Shown: piece by piece, positions 1 through 5,672 of the stretch | How positions within the stretch are numbered: position 1 is the first letter of the stretch | Layout of the letters: every line of letters starts with the position of its first letter | NCBI GenBank assembly: GCA_947589585.1 | Contig: CANQCA010000072.1 | Coordinates: 1 to 6,318 of the forward strand | DNA length: 6,318 bases | From: an uncultured Clostridia bacterium | GTDB taxonomy: Bacteria; Bacillota; Clostridia; Christensenellales; Borkfalkiaceae | Direction of reading: 5' to 3' | The notes under the pieces: generated by a model | Told to the model about the DNA's origin: nothing | The model's database searches: none | What the model saw: the letters and a program-made list of their open reading frames with translations, nothing else | Made by a program: the position numbers and the translations under genes

Positions 1-60
1 TTATACCATAAAAATGGCGAAATGGCTTGTTTGTTGCGTTATTTTCCGAATATGAAACGT
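1..60. other. non-coding left edge, nothing recognised
   Basis: This short AT-rich stretch lies to the left of the hairpin modules. I see no convincing start codon with a ribosome site, no promoter pair and no hairpin with a T-run. It may be flanking sequence of a gene outside the window. Confidence 0.4.
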
Positions 61-84
61 GCGGGGCGGGGAGACACCCCCTCA

Positions 85-219
85 CCCGCTACGCGGGAGC
101 TCCCCCTCAAGGGGGAGCCAAGGGTTAGGACGCTACGCGGGAGCACTCCTTAACAAGGAGGGCTCCCGGGGACAACCCCCCACCACCTCCTACGGCGGAG
201 CCGCCCCCTTAAAAGGGGG
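85..219. repeat. three consecutive GC-rich double-hairpin modules (intergenic repeat)
   Basis: Three modules follow one another downstream of the alkyltransferase-like gene. Each pairs a small stem with a second stem. Module 1 is CCCGC-TAC-GCGGG (85-97) followed by GCTCCCCC-TCAA-GGGGGAGC (99-118). Module 2 repeats the 14 bases CGCTACGCGGGAGC (131-144, identical to 87-100) followed by CTCCTT-AAC-AAGGAG (146-160). Module 3 is CTCC/GGAG (187-200) followed by CCCCCTT-AA-AAGGGGG (204-219). The 11-mer CGCTACGCGGG recurs at 5234-5244 inside the TIR element, where a hairpin again follows it, so the modules belong to one family. A reading frame crosses this region at 59-256 but has Pro/Gly-rich low-complexity coding and no family resemblance. 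No T-run follows the last hairpin on the minus strand, so I do not call it an intrinsic terminator. Confidence 0.75.
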
Positions 220-227
220 GCAGCTAT

Positions 228-533
228 TCACTTCATATCCCACAAATATTTATTGAGATCGACGTGGCCGTCGGTGACGGGGACGCCCTCTTCTTCGAGG
301 AGACGCGCCTGAACTTCCTCGCCGCCGAATGCGAACGCAGGAGCGAGACGGCCCTCCCTGTTCACCACCCTATGGCAGGGGATGACGACGGGCGTGGGGT
401 TGTGGTGAAGGGCATTGCCTACCTGCCTTGCAGCCCGCGGATGCCCGATCGCCCGCGCAATCATTCCGTAGGTTACGACCTTCCCCTTCGGCACGCGCGA
501 GACCACTTCGTACACAGCTTCGAAAAATGTCAT
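228..533 (-). CDS. MGMT-family single-domain protein (O6-alkylguanine alkyltransferase or alkyltransferase-like)
   Basis: A 101-residue cytoplasmic DNA-binding protein of the methylguanine-DNA methyltransferase family. These proteins flip out O6-alkylguanine; true transferases move the alkyl group irreversibly onto a cysteine, while alkyltransferase-like (ATL) proteins only mark the lesion for nucleotide excision repair. Visible landmarks are a helix-turn-helix-like region with T21-Y22-G23 and the arginine-finger segment RAARQVGNAL (33-42), N45-P46, and the active-site motif I51-P52-C53-H54-R55-V56. The acceptor Cys53 is kept, whereas classical ATL proteins have Trp there. The protein lacks the N-terminal domain of full-length Ada/Ogt. 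After the motif it reads APAFAFGG and then QARLLEEEGV, instead of the usual GGY-type substrate loop of transferases, a pattern I associate with ATL-like clostridial proteins. It is translationally coupled to lepA (TGATG). ATG at 533 is preferred over GTG at 536 because AAGGA lies six bases before the ATG but only three before the GTG. Family assignment is firm; enzyme versus lesion sensor is open. Confidence 0.9.
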   Translation of the reverse strand: MTFFEAVYEVVSRVPKGKVVTYGMIARAIGHPRAARQVGNALHHNPTPVVIPCHRVVNREGRLAPAFAFGGEEVQARLLEEEGVPVTDGHVDLNKYLWDMK

Positions 534-2344
534 CACTTATCCTTGTTTGTTTTCAAAATTTGCATGAAAACTTCGGAGGGGACTTCGACGGTGCCGACTT
601 TTCTCATGCGTTTTTTGCCCTCTTTTTGCTTTTCGAGGAGTTTCTTCTTTCTCGTGATGTCGCCGCCGTAACACTTGGCGAGAACGTCCTTCCGCACCGC
701 CTTCACCGTCTCGCGGGCGATGATCTTCCCGCCGATCGCCGCCTGCACGGGGACTTCGAAGAGCTGTCGGGGAATGGCGTCCTTCAAGTTTTCGCACAGC
801 ATCCTGCCGCGCGCATACGCCCGTTCCTCATGCACGATGAGGGAGAGCGCGTCACAAATTTCCCCATTCAAAAGAATATCAAGGCGGACAAGCGGGCTCT
901 TTTCGTAGCCCACAAGCTCGTAGTCGAAGCTCGCATACCCCTTGGTGCGGGATTTGAGTTCGTCGAAAAAGTCGTAGACGATCTCGTTGAGGGGAAGGCG
1001 GTATTCGAGCTTGACCCTTCTCGTGTCGAGGTAGGTCATATCTTTGAACACGCCGCGGCGGTCCTGGCAGAGGTCCATGATGGACCCAAGGTAGTCGGGC
1101 GGGGTGAAGATCTCCGCCTTCACGATAGGCTCTTCCATGTAGTCGATCTCGGAGACAGGCGGCAAATGTGAGGGGTTATCCACGGACATGGTATCCCCGT
1201 TTGTCTTGTGAACGATGTAAGAGACGGACGGCGCCGTCGTGATGATCTCGAGGTTGAACTCCCGCTCGATGCGCTCTTCGACGATCTCCATATGCAGGAG
1301 CCCCAAGAATCCGCAGCGGAAGCCGAAGCCGAGCGCGACGGAATTATCGGGCTCGAATGTGAGCGATGCGTCGTTGAGTTTGAGCTTCAGAATCGCCTCT
1401 TTGAGGTCGAGGAACTTGCTCCCATCCAATGGATAGATGCCCGAGAAGACGACGGGCTGGACTTCCTTATACCCGGGAAGGGGCGCCTCGGCACTGCGCA
1501 GTGCGCCCGTCACCGTATCGCCCACGGCGACGTCCTCGATGGATTTGATGCTCGCGGCGATGTAGCCGACTTCCCCCGCCTTTAAGATCTCCTTGGGCTG
1601 CAGGGCGGGTGCGAACGCCCCCACCTCGGTCACCTCGTAGATGCGATCGGAGCGGAAGGTCTTTACGGCGTCCCCCACCTTCACACAGCCGTCCTTGATG
1701 CGCACAAAGAGGATGACGCCCTTGTAGTTATCGTAGTAGCTATCGAAGATGAGGGCGGAAAGGGGCGCGTCGGTATCGCCGTCGGGCGGCGGGATGAGTT
1801 TTACGACCGCCTCCAAAATATCGCGGATATTCGTCCCCTCTTTTGCGGAAACGCAGGGCGCCTCGGAAGCGTCGAGCCCGATCACATCCTCGATCTCCGC
1901 CTTGGTCTCCTCGATACGGGCGGAAGATAGGTCGATCTTGTTGATGACGGGAACGATCTCGAGGTTGTTTTCGAGGGCGAGATAGACGTTCGCAAGCGTC
2001 TGCGCCTCCACCCCTTGGGTCGCGTCAACCACCAAAATCGCCCCTTCGCATGCGGCGAGAGAACGGCTGACTTCGTAGGTGAAGTCCACATGCCCGGGGG
2101 TATCGATGAGGTTGAACTCATATTCGTTCCCGTCGAGGGCGGTATAGTACATGCGGACGGGCGCGAGCTTGATGGTGATGCCGCGCTCCCGCTCGATATC
2201 CATGCTGTCGAGGAGCTGCTCCTCCATATCGCGCTTAGAGACCTGCCCCGTGAGCTCCATGATGCGGTCGGCGATGGTGCTCTTGCCGTGGTCGATGTGC
2301 GCGATGATGCAGAAATTGCGTAGGTATTTGCTGGGTTTTGCCAT
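533..2344 (-). CDS. lepA: elongation factor 4 (LepA), back-translocating ribosomal GTPase
   Basis: A 603-residue translational GTPase that acts on the ribosome in the cytoplasm; the family is linked to back-translocation, stalled ribosomes and 30S maturation. The GTPase motifs are complete: G1 AHIDHGKS (15-22), G2 region RERGITIK (52-59), G3 DTPGH (81-85, with His85 in the catalytic position), G4 NKID (135-138) and G5 SAK (166-168). EF-G-like beta-barrel and alpha/beta domains follow. The LepA-specific C-terminal domain is clear from YGGDITRKKKLLEKQKEGKK and the following RMRKVGTVEVP. Length matches the family (about 600 residues). The frame can be extended to a TTG at 2371, but those nine codons lie across the promoter spacer and -10 box and have no ribosome site, so ATG at 2344 is chosen. 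It is first gene of an operon with the MGMT-family gene, which starts inside its stop codon. No truncation or missing motif is seen. Confidence 0.98.
   Translation of the reverse strand: MAKPSKYLRNFCIIAHIDHGKSTIADRIMELTGQVSKRDMEEQLLDSMDIERERGITIKLAPVRMYYTALDGNEYEFNLIDTPGHVDFTYEVSRSLAACEGAILVVDATQGVEAQTLANVYLALENNLEIVPVINKIDLSSARIEETKAEIEDVIGLDASEAPCVSAKEGTNIRDILEAVVKLIPPPDGDTDAPLSALIFDSYYDNYKGVILFVRIKDGCVKVGDAVKTFRSDRIYEVTEVGAFAPALQPKEILKAGEVGYIAASIKSIEDVAVGDTVTGALRSAEAPLPGYKEVQPVVFSGIYPLDGSKFLDLKEAILKLKLNDASLTFEPDNSVALGFGFRCGFLGLLHMEIVEERIEREFNLEIITTAPSVSYIVHKTNGDTMSVDNPSHLPPVSEIDYMEEPIVKAEIFTPPDYLGSIMDLCQDRRGVFKDMTYLDTRRVKLEYRLPLNEIVYDFFDELKSRTKGYASFDYELVGYEKSPLVRLDILLNGEICDALSLIVHEERAYARGRMLCENLKDAIPRQLFEVPVQAAIGGKIIARETVKAVRKDVLAKCYGGDITRKKKLLEKQKEGKKRMRKVGTVEVPSEVFMQILKTNKDK
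540..544 (-). promoter_or_regulatory. ribosome binding site of the MGMT-family gene, inside the lepA 3' end
   Basis: On the minus strand AAGGA lies within the last lepA codons, six bases before ATG (533-531). It leaves only three bases before the alternative GTG (536-534). The site therefore favours the ATG and, together with the one-base stop/start overlap, supports coupled translation of the two genes. Confidence 0.65.
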
Positions 2345-2350
2345 GCATTT

Positions 2351-2379
2351 ATTATAACGTTTTTCAGGCAAGATTGCAA
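2351..2379 (-). promoter_or_regulatory. lepA promoter, predicted to give a leaderless mRNA
   Basis: On the minus strand a -35 box TTGCAA (2379-2374, four of six consensus bases) is separated by exactly 17 bases from a perfect -10 box TATAAT (2356-2351). The seventh base after the -10 box is position 2344, the A of the lepA ATG. No purine-rich ribosome site lies between the -10 box and the ATG; the six bases there are AAATGC. The transcript is therefore expected to start at or within a base or two of the start codon. Confidence 0.75.
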
Positions 2380-2461
2380 GTGATTACGAGGTGCAACGGC
2401 AGCATCTTATGCGGAGAAACGCGGGGGGCGTGGGCGCCGTCGGGCAAATCAATTTCGCAGA

Positions 2462-2555
2462 GAATTTTTCTGAAAAATTCAGGAAATTCATTCCTTGAAC
2501 TTTATTTCGAAAAATATCGAAATAAGCGATTTTTCTTAAATTTTTATAAAAATTT
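2462..2555. repeat. run of perfect AT-rich inverted repeats in the divergent intergenic region
   Basis: Three perfect inverted repeats with 9-base arms lie one after another: GAATTTTTC-T-GAAAAATTC (2462-2480), TTATTTCGA-AAAATA-TCGAAATAA (2502-2525) and AAATTTTTA/TAAAAATTT (2538-2555, no spacer). A weaker AGGAA-ATTCA-TTCCT (2481-2495) lies between the first two. The lepA promoter is about 80 bases to the left and the protease promoter about 90 bases to the right. They could be regulator or nucleoid-protein sites, or simple AT-rich structure. No T-run or upstream gene supports a terminator role. Between the lepA -35 box and 2461 I recognise nothing. Confidence 0.6.
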
Positions 2556-2591
2556 GCCGTTTTTGCGAAAATTCCTCCTGCGGAAGTTTAG

Positions 2592-2624
2592 AGCGGCGGC
2601 AAATGTCCGCACACGATCGCCGCT
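2592..2624. other. GC-rich inverted repeat upstream of the protease promoter
   Basis: AGCGGCG (2592-2598) and CGCCGCT (2618-2624) are perfect complements around a 19-base loop, in otherwise AT-rich DNA. The right arm ends about 20 bases before the -35 box of the protease gene. It could be an operator-like site; function is unknown and chance occurrence is possible. Confidence 0.35.
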
Positions 2625-2644
2625 TTCCTTCCCGCAAAAAATAC

Positions 2645-2673
2645 TTGAAAATTTATTGGAAATATTATATAAT
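2645..2673 (+). promoter_or_regulatory. sigma-A-type promoter of the M6 protease lipoprotein gene
   Basis: TTGAAA (2645-2650, five of six consensus bases), a 17-base spacer and a perfect TATAAT (2668-2673) form a near-consensus housekeeping promoter. Transcription should begin near 2680, giving a leader of about 42 bases before the ATG at 2722. This contrasts with the divergent lepA promoter, where no leader is left. Confidence 0.85.
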
Positions 2674-2710
2674 TAACTTGTAGGAAAATATAAACTCATC
2701 AATTTTTCAA

Positions 2711-2716
2711 AAGGTG
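2711..2716 (+). promoter_or_regulatory. ribosome binding site of the M6 protease gene
   Basis: AAGGTG lies five bases before the ATG at 2722, with AAAA just upstream. Spacing and sequence fit a Firmicutes-type Shine-Dalgarno site and settle the start at the signal-peptide methionine. Confidence 0.8.
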
Positions 2717-2721
2717 AACAC

Positions 2722-5082
2722 ATGAAAAAAACCAAACTTTTTGCTGCACTCGGCTTAGCGCTTTCCCTCTCCGTCGCAGGAGCGGGACTTGCGGCTTGCT
2801 CCCTTTCCCCCGAGACCGATCGCTATGAGATCACCATCGATCAGACTCTCCCCATCCGTCTCGCTGTGGGCGACGAGGTGGACTTCACGGCCTACTTCCA
2901 CGTGACCGATAAAAACGGCAATACCATCACCGTGACGGAAGATATGCTCGATCTTACCGAGGTGAACCTCTCCTCGCCCGGTGTCTTTACCGTCTGGCTT
3001 GAGCTGAGCGGCGAACGGAGCCCTGTGACCTTCTATGTCTTCCCCGACGACGTGGATCCCGATAAGCCCACCGACGACCCCGACAACCCCACCGTCGATC
3101 CCGATAAGCCCACCGACGAGCTTTCCGCCGTCTTCGCAAAGTACGAGGATATGTCGAAGTGGAACTTCGCCGTCGATTATAAGGAAGAGCTCGATGGCGA
3201 TAGCTTTGAGGATCATTATGAATATTTCGGCTACAACATCCTCTACGCTTACGAGGATGAATACGGCGATTGCACCGATTATCTCGCCTACGACCCCGCG
3301 ACGGACAGCTACACCTATTATTGGGATCTCGGCGATGGCGACTACGAAGCCGTTTCCGAAGACGACGAGTATTTTGATGAATTGTATTATAACATGTATC
3401 TCATCGATCCTTACATTCTCGCCGACTACGAATTCACCGCAAACGGCAGCAAGTACTCGGCCAAGGATCCCGTAGCCGTGGGCAATGCCTTCATCGGTGA
3501 ATTTTCATCAGAAGAAGATGATACATCATACACTTGGGTCTCCTTCGACGTATCCATCTCGGGCGGCCGGATCTCGAAAATCGTCGCCGTCATGGACGAC
3601 GGCTACACGGTCACCTTTACCTTCTCCAAGTATGGCGCGGTGAACTTCACCCTCCCGAACGGGCAGGGCGGAAGCGGCACAAACGACCCCGTCGATCCGC
3701 CCGTTGTAGACCCCGCCGACCCCAATATGATGGAGAAGCAGACCTACAACAAGAGCACTTTCGACGACGAGCGTCTGCAAGATAAGATCCCGCAGGCGGA
3801 TGATTCCATCGGGCTCCCCTCGATCGGTAGCTACCATGCCCTCGTCGTGCCCGTGCAGTTCAGCGATGATACCTTCACTACGCAGGAACTTGCCGACCTC
3901 AATACCGCCTTCAACGGCACCGAAGCGCAGACGGGTTGGGAGAGCGTTTCCACCTACTATACAAAGTGCTCGAACAATCAACTCAACCTCACGTTCGATA
4001 TCCAAAGCGCTTTCACGGCGTCCCGTAATTCTTCTTATTATGAAAGACAGACGGACAGCGACGGCTATTCCAACGGCGATGCCATCATCTTGAAAGAAGT
4101 GCTCCAAAAGCTCGATAGCACCGTCGATTTTTCCAAGTACGATTTTAATAAAGACGGCATGATCGATGCGGTCTATCTCATCTATTCCGTCCCCGTCGAT
4201 TATGATAACGGCGGTTTCTATTGGGCGTTCACGACTTGGTACATGAACGAAGAGACCTACGACGGCCGCGGCGCATACTACTACTTCTTCGCCGGCATCG
4301 ATTTCATCTACGAAAAGACGGCAAAGGATAAGGGCTCGGGCGAGGATATGATCGACGGCCTCAAGATCAACGCCGAGACCTTCATCCACGAGACCGGGCA
4401 TCTCCTCGGGCTCGACGATTACTATGATACCGACCCCCAAAAGGGCTCGAACGAAGGCGTCGGCGGCGCGGACATGATGGATTTCAACATCGGCGATCAC
4501 GACGTCTACTCCAAGATCATGCTCGGCTGGCTGGATGCGACCGTCGTCAATTCCACCCAAACGATCACCATCCAGGCCTCGGCGGCTGCTGCTTCCCAAA
4601 CCCCCTCCGTCCTGCTCATTCCGCTCGATTTCGATAATTCCTACTTCTCGGAATACCTTCTCATCGACCTGTATTCTGCGACGGGCCTCAATGAACTCCA
4701 CGCGGGTTTGCAGGATACATATCTCTATGGCGGAAAAGATTGCGGCGTGCGTATCTATCACGTCTCTTCCTCGATCGAGAACCACTATTCTGCCAACGAC
4801 TACTACTCCTTCACCGACTGCAACAACTCCGTGACCGCAAACGCCCTCATCAAACTCATAGAGGCTGACGGCGATAAGAATTTTGAGACCAACAAAATAA
4901 GGCAGTCCTCAGGTGGCGATTGCGCGATCGCCGAAGCCGACGATCTGTGGCAGGCGGGCGATGTTTTCTCGAAGAAGTTCCCCGCCTACACCCGCAACGA
5001 CGGCAAGACAGTGAACTTTGATATCGAGATCAAGAACGTCTCCTCCGCCTCCGCCACCATTACGATAACTTTTAAGAATTGA
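2722..5082 (+). CDS. secreted lipoprotein with C-terminal M6-family zinc metalloprotease domain
   Basis: A 786-residue exported lipoprotein, predicted to be anchored on the outer face of the membrane and to cleave proteins there. The signal peptide MKKTK plus hydrophobic core ends in lipobox L23-A24-A25-C26. Residues ~32-107 look like a small Ig-like beta domain. A repetitive Asp/Pro linker (108-133) follows. Residues ~134-313 form an unrecognised domain very rich in Asp, Glu and Tyr with alternating strand-like segments. A second Asp/Pro linker (~314-335) leads to the protease. The protease shows the core strand HALVVPVQFSD (372-382), an EF-hand-like loop D474-x-N476-x-D478-G-M-I-D482, the zinc motif HETGHLLGLDD (H556, catalytic E557, H560, D566) and a Met-turn-like GADMMD (582-587). 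These match the HExxHxxGxxD pattern of immune-inhibitor-A-like M6 enzymes. The remainder (~600-786) is beta-rich with EYLLIDLY and GVRIYHV, typical of M6 C-terminal regions. All catalytic residues are present. It has its own promoter and no intrinsic terminator directly after the stop. Substrate is unknown; M6 membership is inferred from motifs. Confidence 0.92.
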   Translation: MKKTKLFAALGLALSLSVAGAGLAACSLSPETDRYEITIDQTLPIRLAVGDEVDFTAYFHVTDKNGNTITVTEDMLDLTEVNLSSPGVFTVWLELSGERSPVTFYVFPDDVDPDKPTDDPDNPTVDPDKPTDELSAVFAKYEDMSKWNFAVDYKEELDGDSFEDHYEYFGYNILYAYEDEYGDCTDYLAYDPATDSYTYYWDLGDGDYEAVSEDDEYFDELYYNMYLIDPYILADYEFTANGSKYSAKDPVAVGNAFIGEFSSEEDDTSYTWVSFDVSISGGRISKIVAVMDDGYTVTFTFSKYGAVNFTLPNGQGGSGTNDPVDPPVVDPADPNMMEKQTYNKSTFDDERLQDKIPQADDSIGLPSIGSYHALVVPVQFSDDTFTTQELADLNTAFNGTEAQTGWESVSTYYTKCSNNQLNLTFDIQSAFTASRNSSYYERQTDSDGYSNGDAIILKEVLQKLDSTVDFSKYDFNKDGMIDAVYLIYSVPVDYDNGGFYWAFTTWYMNEETYDGRGAYYYFFAGIDFIYEKTAKDKGSGEDMIDGLKINAETFIHETGHLLGLDDYYDTDPQKGSNEGVGGADMMDFNIGDHDVYSKIMLGWLDATVVNSTQTITIQASAAAASQTPSVLLIPLDFDNSYFSEYLLIDLYSATGLNELHAGLQDTYLYGGKDCGVRIYHVSSSIENHYSANDYYSFTDCNNSVTANALIKLIEADGDKNFETNKIRQSSGGDCAIAEADDLWQAGDVFSKKFPAYTRNDGKTVNFDIEIKNVSSASATITITFKN
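3055..3119 (+). repeat. coding direct repeat in the Asp/Pro linker of the protease
   Basis: An identical 23-base sequence occurs at 3055-3077 and 3097-3119, 42 bases apart. It encodes DPDKPTD twice, separated by a shorter DPDNPT-V stretch. The perfect identity despite synonymous freedom suggests recent duplication by slippage or recombination, so linker length may vary between strains. Confidence 0.85.
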
Positions 5083-5091
5083 GGTGGCACC

Positions 5092-5347
5092 GCGTCATGC
5101 TGAGCCGAATTGCCTTACGCAGTCCACATGAGCCTATCCTCGAAGCATCCCCTTATACGAAGTCCGAACTCTTGTCGCCCCTGAAAGGGGAGATGTCACC
5201 GCGAGGTGACAGAGGGGTTTGGACCCTTTCCCCCGCTACGCGGGTACTTTCCCTTGCAGGGACAGCAAGGGGACTTCGTACCCACGGATTCTCCGGAGAA
5301 TTGCTCTCATGGACAGTCGTATAATCGATGACGGCTCAGAATGACGC
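5092..5347. mobile_element. 256-bp non-coding element with 16-bp terminal inverted repeats (MITE-like)
   Basis: GCGTCATGCTGAGCCG (5092-5107) and CGGCTCAGAATGACGC (5332-5347) are complementary at 15 of 16 positions. Further in, the ends share imperfect GTCC..ATGAG similarity. A second perfect inverted pair, TACGAAGTCC (5156-5165) and GGACTTCGTA (5271-5280), encloses four hairpins: CCCCT-GAA-AGGGG (5178-5190), TGTCACC-GCGA-GGTGACA (5194-5211, GNRA-type loop), CCCGC-TAC-GCGGG (5232-5244) and CCCTTGC-N7-GCAAGGG (5251-5271). No transposase is encoded, so any movement would have to be helped from elsewhere. The left end lies nine bases after the protease stop codon. I see no clear target-site duplication. 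It could be a MITE, a REP/BIME-like repeat, or a structured 3' UTR. Confidence 0.6.
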
Positions 5348-5364
5348 TTACCCACCCCCCCTAC

Positions 5365-5516
5365 CCCCCTCCCGCGGGAGGGGGAATGAAAGGGGGTGGG
5401 GTGTTCCAATATGCCCCACCCATTTCCATAAATGCGGTATAGCATATCAGAATCCCCCACCTCAGTCACGCTCGCGCGCGACAGCTCCTCCCAAGGGAGG
5501 CGCTCTTTCCACCAAA
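5365..5516 (+). repeat. structured tandem repeat, unit A (~152 bp, five hairpins, no T-run)
   Basis: Five hairpins follow in order. H1 is the perfect palindrome CCCCCTCCCG/CGGGAGGGGG (5365-5384). H2 is GTGGGG...CCCCAC extended by T-G, G-T and T-A pairs (5396-5419). H3 is CATTT-CCAT-AAATG (5421-5434). H4 is a weakened GTC...GAC stem (5465-5482). H5 is AGC-T-CCTCCC-AA-GGGAGG-C-GCT (5483-5504). The bases after H5 are CTTTCC, so this copy lacks the T-run that makes unit B a terminator. The arm GGGGGTGGG (5392-5400) can also pair with CCCACCCCC just upstream (5351-5359), which would compete with H2. Reading frames through this unit are Pro/Gly-rich by-products of the repeats. Confidence 0.75.
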
Positions 5517-5668
5517 CCCCCTCCCTTGGGAGGGGGAATGAAAGGGGGTGGGGCGTCCCAATGTGCCCCACCGCATTCCATAAAGCGGAGTAGCATATCT
5601 GAATTCCCCACCTCAGTCACGGCAAAGGCAGCCGTGACAGCTCCTCCCCAGGGAGGCGCTTTTTTTAG
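5517..5668 (+). repeat. structured tandem repeat, unit B (~152 bp, five hairpins, ends in terminator)
   Basis: This is the second copy of the unit, starting 152 bases after unit A and keeping the same hairpin order: H1 CCCCCTCCC-TT-GGGAGGGGG (5517-5536), H2 GTGGGGC...GCCCCAC (5548-5571), H3 CCGC-A-TT-CCAT-AA-A-GCGG (5571-5588), H4 GTCACGGC-N7-GCCGTGAC (5616-5638) and H5 with T-run (5639-5666). Compared with unit A, the CCAT loop of H3 is unchanged while the stem sequence differs and still pairs. H4 is a perfect 8-bp stem here but damaged in A. Its orientation is plus strand, judged by the T-run at the right end. Confidence 0.75.
5639..5666 (+). terminator. intrinsic terminator formed by the end of repeat unit B
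   Basis: The stem AGC/GCT (5639-5641 with 5658-5660) and CCTCCC/GGGAGG (5643-5648 with 5651-5656) closes on the loop CA and contains one T-C mismatch. Seven T's follow (5660-5666). This is the first convincing plus-strand terminator after the protease stop at 5082, so the protease mRNA may carry a 3' region of almost 600 bases. Confidence 0.75.
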
Positions 5669-5672
5669 GGCG

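Noticed and set aside
204..219. Intrinsic terminator for the lepA operon
   Set aside because: The hairpin is strong and close to the stop, but no T-run follows it on the minus strand, so I list it only as part of the repeat modules.
428..1171. 247-codon open frame on the plus strand opposite lepA
   Set aside because: It lies entirely opposite the conserved lepA and MGMT-family genes, has no ribosome site or promoter, and its protein has no recognisable motif.
2344..2371. TTG-initiated nine-residue N-terminal extension of LepA
   Set aside because: These codons cover the promoter spacer and -10 box, lack a ribosome site and add residues not expected in the family.
2338..2676. 112-codon plus-strand open frame in the divergent intergenic region
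   Set aside because: It runs through the lepA promoter, the AT palindromes and the protease promoter. Its Phe/Asn/Lys-rich content reflects AT-rich DNA and there is no ribosome site at its start.
2680..2721. Riboswitch or T-box in the protease leader
   Set aside because: The leader is only about 42 bases, is AT-rich and shows no stable hairpin or known consensus.
3526..4785. 419-codon open frame on the minus strand inside the protease gene
   Set aside because: It is an antisense shadow of the GC-rich codons of the protease. The plus-strand protein has a promoter, ribosome site, signal peptide and catalytic motifs, while the antisense product is repetitive in I, V, D, G and E and resembles nothing.
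5365..5668. CRISPR array
   Set aside because: There are only two copies of a ~152-bp unit with internal palindromes. No short direct repeats with unique, evenly sized spacers are present.
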